DNA from: an uncultured Candidatus Pelagibacter sp.
GTDB taxonomy: Bacteria; Pseudomonadota; Alphaproteobacteria; Pelagibacterales; Pelagibacteraceae
Length of the DNA: 64,000 bases
Assembly (NCBI GenBank): GCA_913030805.1
Contig: CAJWDL010000002.1
Location: 1 to 64,000, forward strand
Direction of reading: 5' to 3'
The position numbers and the translations under genes are program-made. How positions within the stretch are numbered: the stretch's first letter is position 1; every line of letters starts with the position of its first letter. The notes beneath the pieces are model-generated. The model saw only the letters and a program-made list of their open reading frames with translations. It made no database searches and had not been told where the DNA came from. Shown here one piece after another: positions 56,281 through 64,000 of the stretch.

Positions 56281-57624
56281 GTGAATCCTAAATTAAATTT
56301 AACTAAAGATCCAATTGCGAAATTGATTAAAAAAATTGCGCTACCTGCCAGTGTAGGCACTTTTTTTCAAACTATGTTTAATGTTGTTGATACTTTTTTT
56401 GCTGGAAAAATATCTCCGGAGGCTTTATCAGCCTTAGCTAAATCCTTTCCTATATATTTTATTATAATAGCAGCTTGCGTTGGAGTTACTGTTGGAGGCA
56501 CATCTTTAATTGCTAATAGCATTGGAAAAAATAACAAAGAAAGAATATTAAACTATTTTTCACAAACTATTATTTTTGGATTTTTGGTTTCTATATTGAT
56601 CACAATTATTGGTCTTGTTTTTTCGCCAGTGCTATTTAGTTTAATAAGTTCTGACGAACAATTTATTATACTTGGATTAAAATATACAAATGTAATATTT
56701 GCAGGATCAATAATCTTTATTACTGTTGTCGCTCTAAATTCTTTGCTACATGCCGAAGGAGATACAAAGACTTATAGAAATGTTCTTATTGTAAGTTTTT
56801 TACTTAATATAATTTTAAATCCTTTATTTATTTTTGGTTATGGTTTTGTGCCACCTATGGGAATTGCTGGAATAGGTTTTGCAACTATTGTTGCTCAGTT
56901 TATTGGATTACTTATAATTTTTAATAAAATAATTAAATCAAGTAGAATTAAAAACATACAAATAATAAACTTTTATCCAAAAATTTATTTATTAAAAAAT
57001 TTATTTAGTCAATCAGCACCAATTTCAGCTACTTTGCTGTTAATTTCCGTAGGTAATTTTGTAGTATTGGCATATATCAGTGTTTTTGGCGAACATGCTA
57101 TCGCAGGATATGGGGCGGCTGCTCGTTTTGAACAAATACTTTTATTACCTGTTTTAGGACTTAATACGGCAATTATATCGATTATTAGTCAAAATTTTGG
57201 TGCAAAAAATTATTTAAGAGTTAAGGAATCTTATTTTAAAGCTGTAATCTATGGTTTTTCGCTTATGATAATATGCGGAATTATAATATTTTTATCGGCA
57301 GATAAAATTGTTAGTATTTTTTCAGACAATCCTAATGTCATTGATTTTGGTACAACTTATTTAAAAATATCTGCTCTAATTTTTCCCGCATACCCAGTTT
57401 TTTTTATAAGCAACGGTTTTTTTATGGCTATAAAAAAATCAACTTATTCAATGCATTTGAATTTAATCAGAAATGTTATTTTGCTAATACCAATCATAAT
57501 TGCGGCTAAAATTTTTGGAGGAAGTTTTCAAACGTTTTTTTGGAGTTATTGTTTTTTTAATTGGCTTTACGTAATATGCTTATTTATTTTAATAAGCATT
57601 TATATAAAGAGATATTTATTTTAA
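56281..57624 (+). CDS. MATE-family efflux transporter
   Basis: A 447-residue membrane protein with twelve predicted spans in two related halves, starting at GTG 56281. MATE hallmarks are LPASVGTFFQTMFNVVDTFF near residue 21, ALNSLLHAEGDTK near 155 and FGAKNYLRVKESY near 300. It exports organic cations or drugs by Na or H exchange; the substrate cannot be predicted. Its last 9 nt overlap the tail of soxG. Confidence 0.9.
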   Translation: MNPKLNLTKDPIAKLIKKIALPASVGTFFQTMFNVVDTFFAGKISPEALSALAKSFPIYFIIIAACVGVTVGGTSLIANSIGKNNKERILNYFSQTIIFGFLVSILITIIGLVFSPVLFSLISSDEQFIILGLKYTNVIFAGSIIFITVVALNSLLHAEGDTKTYRNVLIVSFLLNIILNPLFIFGYGFVPPMGIAGIGFATIVAQFIGLLIIFNKIIKSSRIKNIQIINFYPKIYLLKNLFSQSAPISATLLLISVGNFVVLAYISVFGEHAIAGYGAAARFEQILLLPVLGLNTAIISIISQNFGAKNYLRVKESYFKAVIYGFSLMIICGIIIFLSADKIVSIFSDNPNVIDFGTTYLKISALIFPAYPVFFISNGFFMAIKKSTYSMHLNLIRNVILLIPIIIAAKIFGGSFQTFFWSYCFFNWLYVICLFILISIYIKRYLF

Positions 57625-58185
57625 ATCAGAAGAATCTTTTAACCAATTCCATAAATAATCAGCAAAAGATCTTCTAACATATAAATCAATTTCATTTTTA
57701 TTTTTTCGATGAATAGTTACATCGATATTACTTAGTATGGTTTGAACAACTTTATTGTCCAAGAAGTCTTCTGAGTCAAAATCATAAGGACAACCTTTGG
57801 ATAAAACTTCAAAAACATTTGAACCAGTTAATGAAAAGATTGTAAAATGATCGGTGACATTTGTTACAGCCCCCAAGTTTGTTTTTGAAATTTCATCAAA
57901 TAATACCTGTTCAAGTTCATAGATGTTAGTTTCCTTTGCAATTTCGACGTTTGAAACTAAGAGCCATTCATTAGGTCCTAGCCACAATAAAGTAATTTTT
58001 TCTTTAACAGATGTGTTACCAGCTTCTTTAGGTAGGGACATTCCAAGAATTTTTTCTACATTGATTGTAAATTCTTTATTTTTTAGATTTCCTCGTAGAT
58101 TAATTTTGGCTATGGGGGTTTTTTCTTCCATAGAAAAATTATTAAAGGAATAAACTTCGCTAATTGGTGTAATGAAATCAAGCAT
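57616..58185 (-). CDS. soxG: Sarcosine oxidase subunit gamma
   Basis: A 189-residue small subunit of the heterotetrameric sarcosine oxidase. PYDFDSEDF, GPNEWLLVS and the TDHFTIFSLTGSNVFEVLSK block resemble the GCV_T-like fold of other SoxG proteins. It starts 8 nt inside soxA and is the last gene of soxBDAG. It has no catalytic residues of its own in the family; it stabilises the complex. Confidence 0.88.
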   Translation of the reverse strand: MLDFITPISEVYSFNNFSMEEKTPIAKINLRGNLKNKEFTINVEKILGMSLPKEAGNTSVKEKITLLWLGPNEWLLVSNVEIAKETNIYELEQVLFDEISKTNLGAVTNVTDHFTIFSLTGSNVFEVLSKGCPYDFDSEDFLDNKVVQTILSNIDVTIHRKNKNEIDLYVRRSFADYLWNWLKDSSDLK

Positions 58186-61180
58186 TTAATCTATTTCCCT
58201 CTTTGTCTAGAAAAACTGTATCTGAGACCGTTACCTCGATGATTTTATTTGGCATAGGTACAAAAAGCTTTTTTCCTTTCAATTTTTTTCCATTTTTTAC
58301 AACAGCTAGAGCAATCGATTTATTTAAATTTGGACTGTAATAGCTAGAAGTTACGTGACCTATCATATCCATTGGAGGTTTGTTTTTTATGCTCTTAACA
58401 ATTTGTGCTCCTTCTTCTAGAATTTCTTTAGGGTCATTTGTAAGTAACCCAACAAGATGCTTTCTATCTTTTCTCATTGTATCAGGTCGGTACAGAGATC
58501 TTTTTCCTATAAAATCGTATTTTTTCTTACTTATGATCCAATCCATTTGTAAATCAACCGGAGTAATTGTGCCGTCAGTTTCTTGTCCTGCAATTATAAA
58601 ACCCTTCTCGGCTCGTAATAAATGCATTGTTTCAGTGCCATAAGGAGTAATTCCAAATTCTTTTCCCACTTTCATGCATTTTTCCCATACAGCATGAGCA
58701 TAATTAGACTGTATGTTTATTTCGTAGGTTAATTCACCCGTAAAACTTATTCTCATTATACGGCACTTTATTTTATCAATTAGGCCTTCTTTAAAACTCA
58801 TATGGGAAAAATCTTGATCAGAAAAATTTATGTTATTAACAATTTTCTCTAATATTTTTTTGCTATAAGGACCACAGACACTCACAGTGGCAAAATGATC
58901 TGTAACAGAAGTTAAATATACATTGAGATCTGGCCATTCTGTTTGTAAAAAATCTTCTAACTTGCTCATTACTGAAGCCGCTCCCCCAGTGGTTGTTGTC
59001 ATCAAGTAATGATTATCGCCAAGTCTTGTTGTAACGCCGTCATCATATATCATGCCGTTTTCGTTGAGCATTAGGCCATATCTACACCTGCCAATTTCTA
59101 ATTTACTCCAAGCATTTGTATAAACACGATTTAAAAATTCAGATGCATCATTTCCTTGAATGTTAATTTTGCCTAGTGTTGAAGCATCTAGAATTCCTGC
59201 ACTATTTCTTGCAGCTTTAGATTCTCTTTGGACAGCTTCATACATGCTTTCGTTTTTATTTGGATAATACCAAGCTCTTTTCCATTGCCCGACATCTTCA
59301 AATTTTGCTCTATTCTTTTCATGCCATGTATGAATAGGTGTTTTTCTTATGATATCGAAAAATTGCCTTACATTTCTTCCCACAATGGCTCCAAAAGTTA
59401 AAGGTGTGTATGGAGGGCGAAATGTCGTAGTTCCCAATTCACCCATTTTGGTATTGGTAATTTCTGAAACAATTCCTAAAGCGTGCATATTGCCGATTTT
59501 GCCCTGGTCAGTGGCCATTCCTGTAGTCGTATAACGTTTAACATGTTCTATAGATTTATAACCCTCTCTTAGAGCTAATTTAATATCATTTGCTGTTGTG
59601 TCATTTTGATAGTCCACAAAAGATTTAGTTTTTCCTGAAATTTTATCTGAAGGTAGTAACCATATATTTTCTAAAGATCCATTAATGGATTCCGAAATAT
59701 TTATTTGGTTATCATGATTTAATTTTAAAAATTCATTTGTTTTTTTTTGACTCTCTTCAATAATGTTTTTTAGATCAAATGTTCCATTGCATGATCCTAT
59801 AGAAATTTGATTAAGTGGTGTTAACTTTGGCTGGAAACAATGTTTTTTTTCATTAAAAGTTAGTTTACCTCCAGATTGTGTAAATAGATGAATGGCAGGT
59901 GTGTAACCACCAGAAACAGATAATAGATCGCATTTAATTTTCAATTTATTACCAATTGTACTTCTATTATCTTCTGAGAGTTTCATTACATGAACCTTGG
60001 TAATTCTTTTATACCCCTCTGTATAAACTACAGTACTCTTCCATAATATTGTTATTCCAAGCTCGTTACATTTTTTAGGCAAATCTCCACCTGATTGTTC
60101 TCTAATGTCGATAATAGCTTCTATTCTAACACCTTTATTATGTAAGCTTATTGCTGTTTCATATGCATCATCGTTACTTGTGAATATAACGGCATTATTT
60201 CCGCATTTTACGCCGTAATAATTAATGTATTTTCTTACAGATGATGAGAACATAATGCCTGGCCTGTCGTTACAATTAAAAATCATTGGTCTTTCGATTG
60301 ATCCAGTAGCCAAAATTACTTTTTTTGCTCTAACTTTCCACAAACGTTGTCTTATTTTTCCTTTTATTTCTTTTTCGCTTAAATGATCGGATAAATTTTG
60401 CATCATAATTAAATAATTATAATTATGATAAGCTGCTAAACTTGTTCTATTTAGAATTTTAATGTTCTTGTAATTTTGTAATTCAGTGCAAGTTTCATTT
60501 ATCCATTCCAAGGGTTTTAGTTTATTTATTTTAATTAATTCTTCCTCTGCAAAGATAAGATTTCCACCAAAATGAGGTCTTTCATCAACTAAAAGAATTT
60601 TTTTTCCTGTTTTTACAGCAATTTTTGCCGCAGCTAATCCTGCCGGTCCAGAACCTACAATTAAGACTTCACAGTGATAATATTTGTGATCATAGATATC
60701 AGGATCACTTTCTGTAGGAGATTTACCCAAGCCAGCAGCTCTTCTTATGAAGCCTTCGTACTTCTTCCAAAGTTTTGCAGGCCACATAAAGGTTTTATAA
60801 TAAAAGCCAGCAGGAATAATAGGGGAGAAAATATTATTAATTGCCCCTACATCGAAATTAACATTTGGCCAACAATTTTGACTTTCAGCATTTAACCCTT
60901 CAAATATTTCAACTTGCGTTGCTCTTGCATTAGGGTCGGTTCTTGCTTTATCTTTAATAATTTGAACAAGGGCATTTGGTTCTTCCGCACCAGAACTAAG
61001 TACGCCTCTTGGCCTGTGATATTTAAAACTTCTACCAATTAAATGAATTCCGTTTGCTAGTAGCGCTGAAGCTAATGTATCTCCCTTGAACCCATAAAAA
61101 ATTTTATCATTAAATCTAAAAGAAATTTTTTCAGCTCTATTTATTTGTCCCCCAGATGATAATCTAAATTTATTTGACAT
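58178..61180 (-). CDS. soxA: Sarcosine oxidase subunit alpha
   Basis: A 1000-residue subunit. The amino-terminal ferredoxin-like domain has GRSFKYHRPRGVLSSGAEEP near residue 50. The NAD-binding Rossmann motif VLIVGSGPAGLAAAKIA is near 170-190. The carboxy-terminal third (from about residue 600) is an aminomethyltransferase-type domain that passes formaldehyde to tetrahydrofolate, with TDHFATVSVCGP and IGRCRYGLMLNENGM. It oxidises sarcosine to glycine and one-carbon units. The start shares one base with the soxD stop. Confidence 0.96.
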   Translation of the reverse strand: MSNKFRLSSGGQINRAEKISFRFNDKIFYGFKGDTLASALLANGIHLIGRSFKYHRPRGVLSSGAEEPNALVQIIKDKARTDPNARATQVEIFEGLNAESQNCWPNVNFDVGAINNIFSPIIPAGFYYKTFMWPAKLWKKYEGFIRRAAGLGKSPTESDPDIYDHKYYHCEVLIVGSGPAGLAAAKIAVKTGKKILLVDERPHFGGNLIFAEEELIKINKLKPLEWINETCTELQNYKNIKILNRTSLAAYHNYNYLIMMQNLSDHLSEKEIKGKIRQRLWKVRAKKVILATGSIERPMIFNCNDRPGIMFSSSVRKYINYYGVKCGNNAVIFTSNDDAYETAISLHNKGVRIEAIIDIREQSGGDLPKKCNELGITILWKSTVVYTEGYKRITKVHVMKLSEDNRSTIGNKLKIKCDLLSVSGGYTPAIHLFTQSGGKLTFNEKKHCFQPKLTPLNQISIGSCNGTFDLKNIIEESQKKTNEFLKLNHDNQINISESINGSLENIWLLPSDKISGKTKSFVDYQNDTTANDIKLALREGYKSIEHVKRYTTTGMATDQGKIGNMHALGIVSEITNTKMGELGTTTFRPPYTPLTFGAIVGRNVRQFFDIIRKTPIHTWHEKNRAKFEDVGQWKRAWYYPNKNESMYEAVQRESKAARNSAGILDASTLGKINIQGNDASEFLNRVYTNAWSKLEIGRCRYGLMLNENGMIYDDGVTTRLGDNHYLMTTTTGGAASVMSKLEDFLQTEWPDLNVYLTSVTDHFATVSVCGPYSKKILEKIVNNINFSDQDFSHMSFKEGLIDKIKCRIMRISFTGELTYEINIQSNYAHAVWEKCMKVGKEFGITPYGTETMHLLRAEKGFIIAGQETDGTITPVDLQMDWIISKKKYDFIGKRSLYRPDTMRKDRKHLVGLLTNDPKEILEEGAQIVKSIKNKPPMDMIGHVTSSYYSPNLNKSIALAVVKNGKKLKGKKLFVPMPNKIIEVTVSDTVFLDKEGNRLNA

Positions 61181-61452
61181 TATTTTGTTGGTTTTTCTCC
61201 CATTTGATAGACAAAGTGAATTTTATCATTTGATGTATCTCTAGCCATATTAAACCAACGTCTACATCCATGCGCATGGTTCCATCTTTCGTATTGAAGA
61301 CCTTTTATATTTTTCCTCGTAAAAAGATATTCGGCCCATTGACCATCACTTAATTCACTAGGTTGTTTTGGTCTAACTATATGGGCTTCACCACCATAGC
61401 TAAATTCGCTATGATCTCTTTCACCACAATACGGACATTTAATTATAAACAT
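61180..61452 (-). CDS. soxD: Sarcosine oxidase subunit delta
   Basis: A 90-residue zinc subunit. The CxxC pair in IKCPYCGERDHSEFSYGGEA and the HGCRRWFNMARDT block with His and Cys are the zinc and structural signature. It is the second gene of soxBDAG; soxA overlaps its stop by one base. It begins 4 nt after the soxB stop. Confidence 0.95.
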   Translation of the reverse strand: MFIIKCPYCGERDHSEFSYGGEAHIVRPKQPSELSDGQWAEYLFTRKNIKGLQYERWNHAHGCRRWFNMARDTSNDKIHFVYQMGEKPTK

Positions 61453-61456
61453 ATTA

Positions 61457-62707
61457 TTAATGAGCTACTGCAGCGGCACCATGTTCATCAACCAGTTCTC
61501 CACTTATAAATCTATTAATATTAAAAGCTGCGTTTAATGCATGAGGTTCATCTTTCGCTATTGTATGAGCAAACAGATGACCTGATCCTGGTGTAGCTTT
61601 AAATCCTCCCGTTCCCCAACCGCAATTAAAATAAAGCCCTTTTATGTTTGATTTGCTAATTATTGGACTTGCATCTGGACAAATATCAACAACTCCTCCC
61701 CATTGCCTAAGCATTCTAAGTCTACTAAAAATTGGATAAAGTTCCAAAATTGCTTTAAGTGTACCCTCAATAATTTCATGAGTGCCTTTTTGAGTGTAAG
61801 AAACATAAGAGTCTGTTCCAGCTCCTATAACAAGTTCGCCTTTATCGGATTGACTCACGTAAGCATGAACGGCATTAGACATAACAACCGTATCAATTAC
61901 TGGTTTGATTGGCTCAGAAACTAAAGCCTGCAATGGTTTGCTCTCAAGAGGAAGTTTTAAACCAGCCATATTTGCAATAACACTTGAATGTCCAGCTGCT
62001 ACAACACCTATTTTTGAAGTTTTAATAAATCCTTTGGTTGTTTCTAAACCCTCAACAAGATCTCTTTTTCTTTTAATTCCTTTTACTTCACAATTTTGAA
62101 TGATATCAACACCCATTGAATCGGCACCCCTAGCGTAACCCCATGCAACAGCATCGTGCCTGGCTGTTCCAGCTCTTTTTTGCAATGTACTGCCCATAAC
62201 TGGATAACGAATATTTGGTGAGCAATTAATAATGGGGCAAAATTCTTTTACTTGCTTTGTATTTAGCCACTCACAATCAATACCATTTAATCTATTGGCA
62301 TGAGTTCTTCTTTTTAATTCTCTAACATCATGTTGATTGTGAGCTAAATTCATAACACCTCTTTGACTAAACATGACGTTAAAATTTAATTCTTGTGATA
62401 AACTTTCCCAAATTTTTAATGCATGATCATAAAGTCCAGCGCTAGCATCCCATAAATAATTTGATCTAATAATAGTCGTATTCCTGCCAGTATTTCCTCC
62501 TCCAATCCATCCTTTTTCAACCACAGCTATATTTTTTAAATTATGTTCTTTTGCCAAATAATAAGCTGTGGCTAAACCATGTCCACCACCACCAACTATT
62601 ACAACATCATATTTTTTTTTCAGCTCTGGATCTCTCCACGCTTTTTGCCAATTTTCATGATAATTAAAAGCATTTTTAATTAGTGAAAAAATTGAGTATT
62701 TTAACAT
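61457..62707 (-). CDS. soxB: Sarcosine oxidase subunit beta
   Basis: A 416-residue flavoprotein that performs the demethylation. FAD motif [18 protein letters not shown] at residues 35-52, [15 protein letters not shown], and His184 in [17 protein letters not shown], which fits the histidine that holds FMN covalently in this family. It is the first gene of the operon and is divergent from the small membrane protein gene. The operon would let the cell use sarcosine or glycine betaine breakdown products. Confidence 0.97.
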   Translation of the reverse strand: MLKYSIFSLIKNAFNYHENWQKAWRDPELKKKYDVVIVGGGGHGLATAYYLAKEHNLKNIAVVEKGWIGGGNTGRNTTIIRSNYLWDASAGLYDHALKIWESLSQELNFNVMFSQRGVMNLAHNQHDVRELKRRTHANRLNGIDCEWLNTKQVKEFCPIINCSPNIRYPVMGSTLQKRAGTARHDAVAWGYARGADSMGVDIIQNCEVKGIKRKRDLVEGLETTKGFIKTSKIGVVAAGHSSVIANMAGLKLPLESKPLQALVSEPIKPVIDTVVMSNAVHAYVSQSDKGELVIGAGTDSYVSYTQKGTHEIIEGTLKAILELYPIFSRLRMLRQWGGVVDICPDASPIISKSNIKGLYFNCGWGTGGFKATPGSGHLFAHTIAKDEPHALNAAFNINRFISGELVDEHGAAAVAH

Positions 62708-62762
62708 TATCGATTAATTTATATTTATTTTGGTTATAAACAACTATGAATTTTATTTAAAA

Positions 62763-63080
62763 ATGGGAAATAATATCAATAAAAAAAATATAAATAAAAA
62801 CGAATTTAAACATTTTTTATATAAATTAATCTCAATTTCGATAGCAATTGTAATAGTTTTTAATTTACTCTTCAATTTGATTTTTGCTGAAAGACTTGAG
62901 AAACTTGATCTATTACTTTCCTTAAATGATAATAATGTTAGATCAAAATTTTCCAACAAAATAAGAAATGAGCTTAAAAAGGGACTTGAAAAAGATAATA
63001 TCTTTTATGAAGATGACAGAATTTTAATTTTTAAGCTATATAAAAAAATAGTTAATGAATTTAAAGATTTAGAGAAATAA
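62763..63080 (+). CDS. Small membrane protein (about 105 residues), unknown function
   Basis: Starting at ATG 62763 (MGNNINKKNINKNEFKHFLY) the protein has one strongly hydrophobic helix (LISISIAIVIVFNLLFNLIF) near residues 23-45. A long charged carboxy-terminal part follows (LEKLDLLLSL, then KIRNELKKGLEKDN) that could be helical. An upstream in-frame GTG/ATG at 62730 is less likely. No family is recognised. It is followed after 17 nt by the truncated GT39-like gene and may form a unit with it. Confidence 0.6.
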   Translation: MGNNINKKNINKNEFKHFLYKLISISIAIVIVFNLLFNLIFAERLEKLDLLLSLNDNNVRSKFSNKIRNELKKGLEKDNIFYEDDRILIFKLYKKIVNEFKDLEK

Positions 63081-63097
63081 AATTTAAAATAAATTAA

Positions 63098-64000
63098 TGA
63101 GTAGCAAATTGTTTATTTTTAAAAAGATTTTACTTTTTCTAGTAATTTTTCTTGCAATAAAAAATGCTATTATATTAGGTATGTCCTGGGATGAACCTTG
63201 GCATTATAGAAATGGTATTGTTAGACTCAGGTATTTATTTTCTCTTGGTCAATATGAACATTATGACATTTGGTTTAATATAAAATATTATCCCGGATTA
63301 TATGATGTTATTAGTAGTTTTATTTCACAGATGTTCCCAAAGAAATTTTTTGTTGAGGTTCATCATTTAATTAATTTTATTTTTGGGATTTCAACAGTAT
63401 TTTGTTCATATAAAGTCACATCTAAATTATTTGATAAATTCATTGGAACAATACTTTTTATTCTAATCTTTACTAATCCAATTTTTTTTGGTCATATGTC
63501 TATCAACTCAAAAGATACAATCCTAGCATTCTGCTTCGTTTATACTTTATACTTTGCTTTGAAATATGTAGATAATTTTAAAATTGAAGAAAAAAGATCT
63601 CGTTATACATATCTGGTTGCTTTAGTTGTTGGATTGGGATCGGGCACCAGGGGAGCTTTTATAATTACACTATTACCAATTTTTGTTTTCGTAATTTATA
63701 AAATTTATTATTCAACATGGAAAAACGAAAGCAAAACAAAATTTTATGCAGACGTGCTTAAAATTGTATTCTTGGCATACTTATTAATGATTATAGCATG
63801 GCCCCAAACTCATCAAAATATTGCCTATTTGCCATTTATGCTTATTTGGGAGTCGTTAACCACAACTCCATTTGGTACAGATTGGGTTCTATTGAATGGA
63901 GAGTATTACCAAACTAGTGATACACCAAAAAACTATTTATTAATAAATTTTATTTACAAATTTCCTGAATTTATACTTTTATCAATACCTTTGTTTTTTA
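63098..64000 (+). CDS. GT39-like membrane glycosyltransferase, 3' cut by window edge and apparently frameshifted at the start
   Basis: From about 63118 one frame stays open to the window end. It encodes a first transmembrane segment (ILLFLVIFLAIKNAIILGMS), then WDEPWHYRNGIVRLRYL with the acidic DE pair after span 1, as in ArnT/PMT-type GT-C enzymes, and further spans. The in-frame start is missing: an ATG at 63098 (MSSKLFI) is one base out of frame, so one base in the TTTTAAAAA run at 63117-63125 appears to be missing. The next in-frame ATG is at 63181, inside the first domain. Donor and acceptor are unknown. Confidence 0.62.

Noticed and set aside
62708-62762. Glycine or other riboswitch before the sarcosine oxidase operon
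   Set aside because: The gap is only about 55 nt and shows no conserved paired structure.

Overview
The window is a compact, strongly AT-rich bacterial chromosome segment. Its gene content and order point to a streamlined marine alphaproteobacterium of the SAR11/Pelagibacterales type. This rests on gene neighbourhoods and recognisable protein motifs, not on a database search. Intergenic gaps in the core are mostly 0-10 nt, many genes overlap by one base (TAATG), and convergent neighbours overlap at their tails.

Region 1 (1-4.5 kb) is a small decaying accessory islet. A tRNA-Thr runs off the left edge. Its 5' half is repeated as a 41-nt direct copy at 1817-1857, and the segment between carries a sugar O-methyltransferase-like gene and a second pair of short repeats. 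Then come gene relics: a DUF4910-type aminopeptidase-like gene split by a one-base deletion, a DUF5989 small membrane protein with an in-frame TAG where Trp is expected, the 3' end of a NeuB/SpsE-type sialic-acid synthase gene, and a further unidentified minus-strand relic. An intact minus-strand pseB-pseC pair (4514-6685) follows; these are the first two steps of pseudaminic acid synthesis.

Region 2 (6.7-10.1 kb) holds glutaryl-CoA dehydrogenase, a polytopic GT-C/GT39-like membrane glycosyltransferase and a TrmH/RlmB-type rRNA methyltransferase.

Region 3 (10.2-39.2 kb) is one almost unbroken array for translation and transcription: tRNA-Tyr, tRNA-Gly, tuf, tRNA-Trp, secE, nusG, rplKAJL, rpoBC, rpsL, rpsG, fusA, then the S10, spc and alpha clusters through secY, adk, rpsM, rpsK, rpoA and rplQ. 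The secE-nusG/rpl/rpo, str, S10, spc and alpha operons of other bacteria are fused end to end. tuf has moved upstream of secE, and rpmD, infA and rpmJ are missing from their usual places. Internal promoters are visible before tRNA-Tyr, rpsL and rpsM, and a perfect 9-bp hairpin sits directly before rpoB.

Region 4 (39.2-56.2 kb) is housekeeping: a RluC/D-type pseudouridine synthase, lipB, mgtE, panC, galU, ugd, a RidA-family protein, two tiny exported proteins, topA, plsY, a metal-ligand-lacking dihydroorotase homologue paired with pyrB, ruvX, the gatCAB amidotransferase and an O-methyltransferase.

Region 5 (56.2-64 kb) has a MATE exporter, the heterotetrameric sarcosine oxidase operon soxBDAG (methylated-amine catabolism feeding one-carbon units to folate), a small membrane protein and the start of a second GT39-like membrane protein with an apparent frameshift at its N-terminus.

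No insertion sequence, CRISPR array, prophage or clear new multi-gene system was found. The most unusual items are the tRNA-half duplication islet, the cluster of relics, the hairpin before rpoB and the paired small secreted proteins behind topA.
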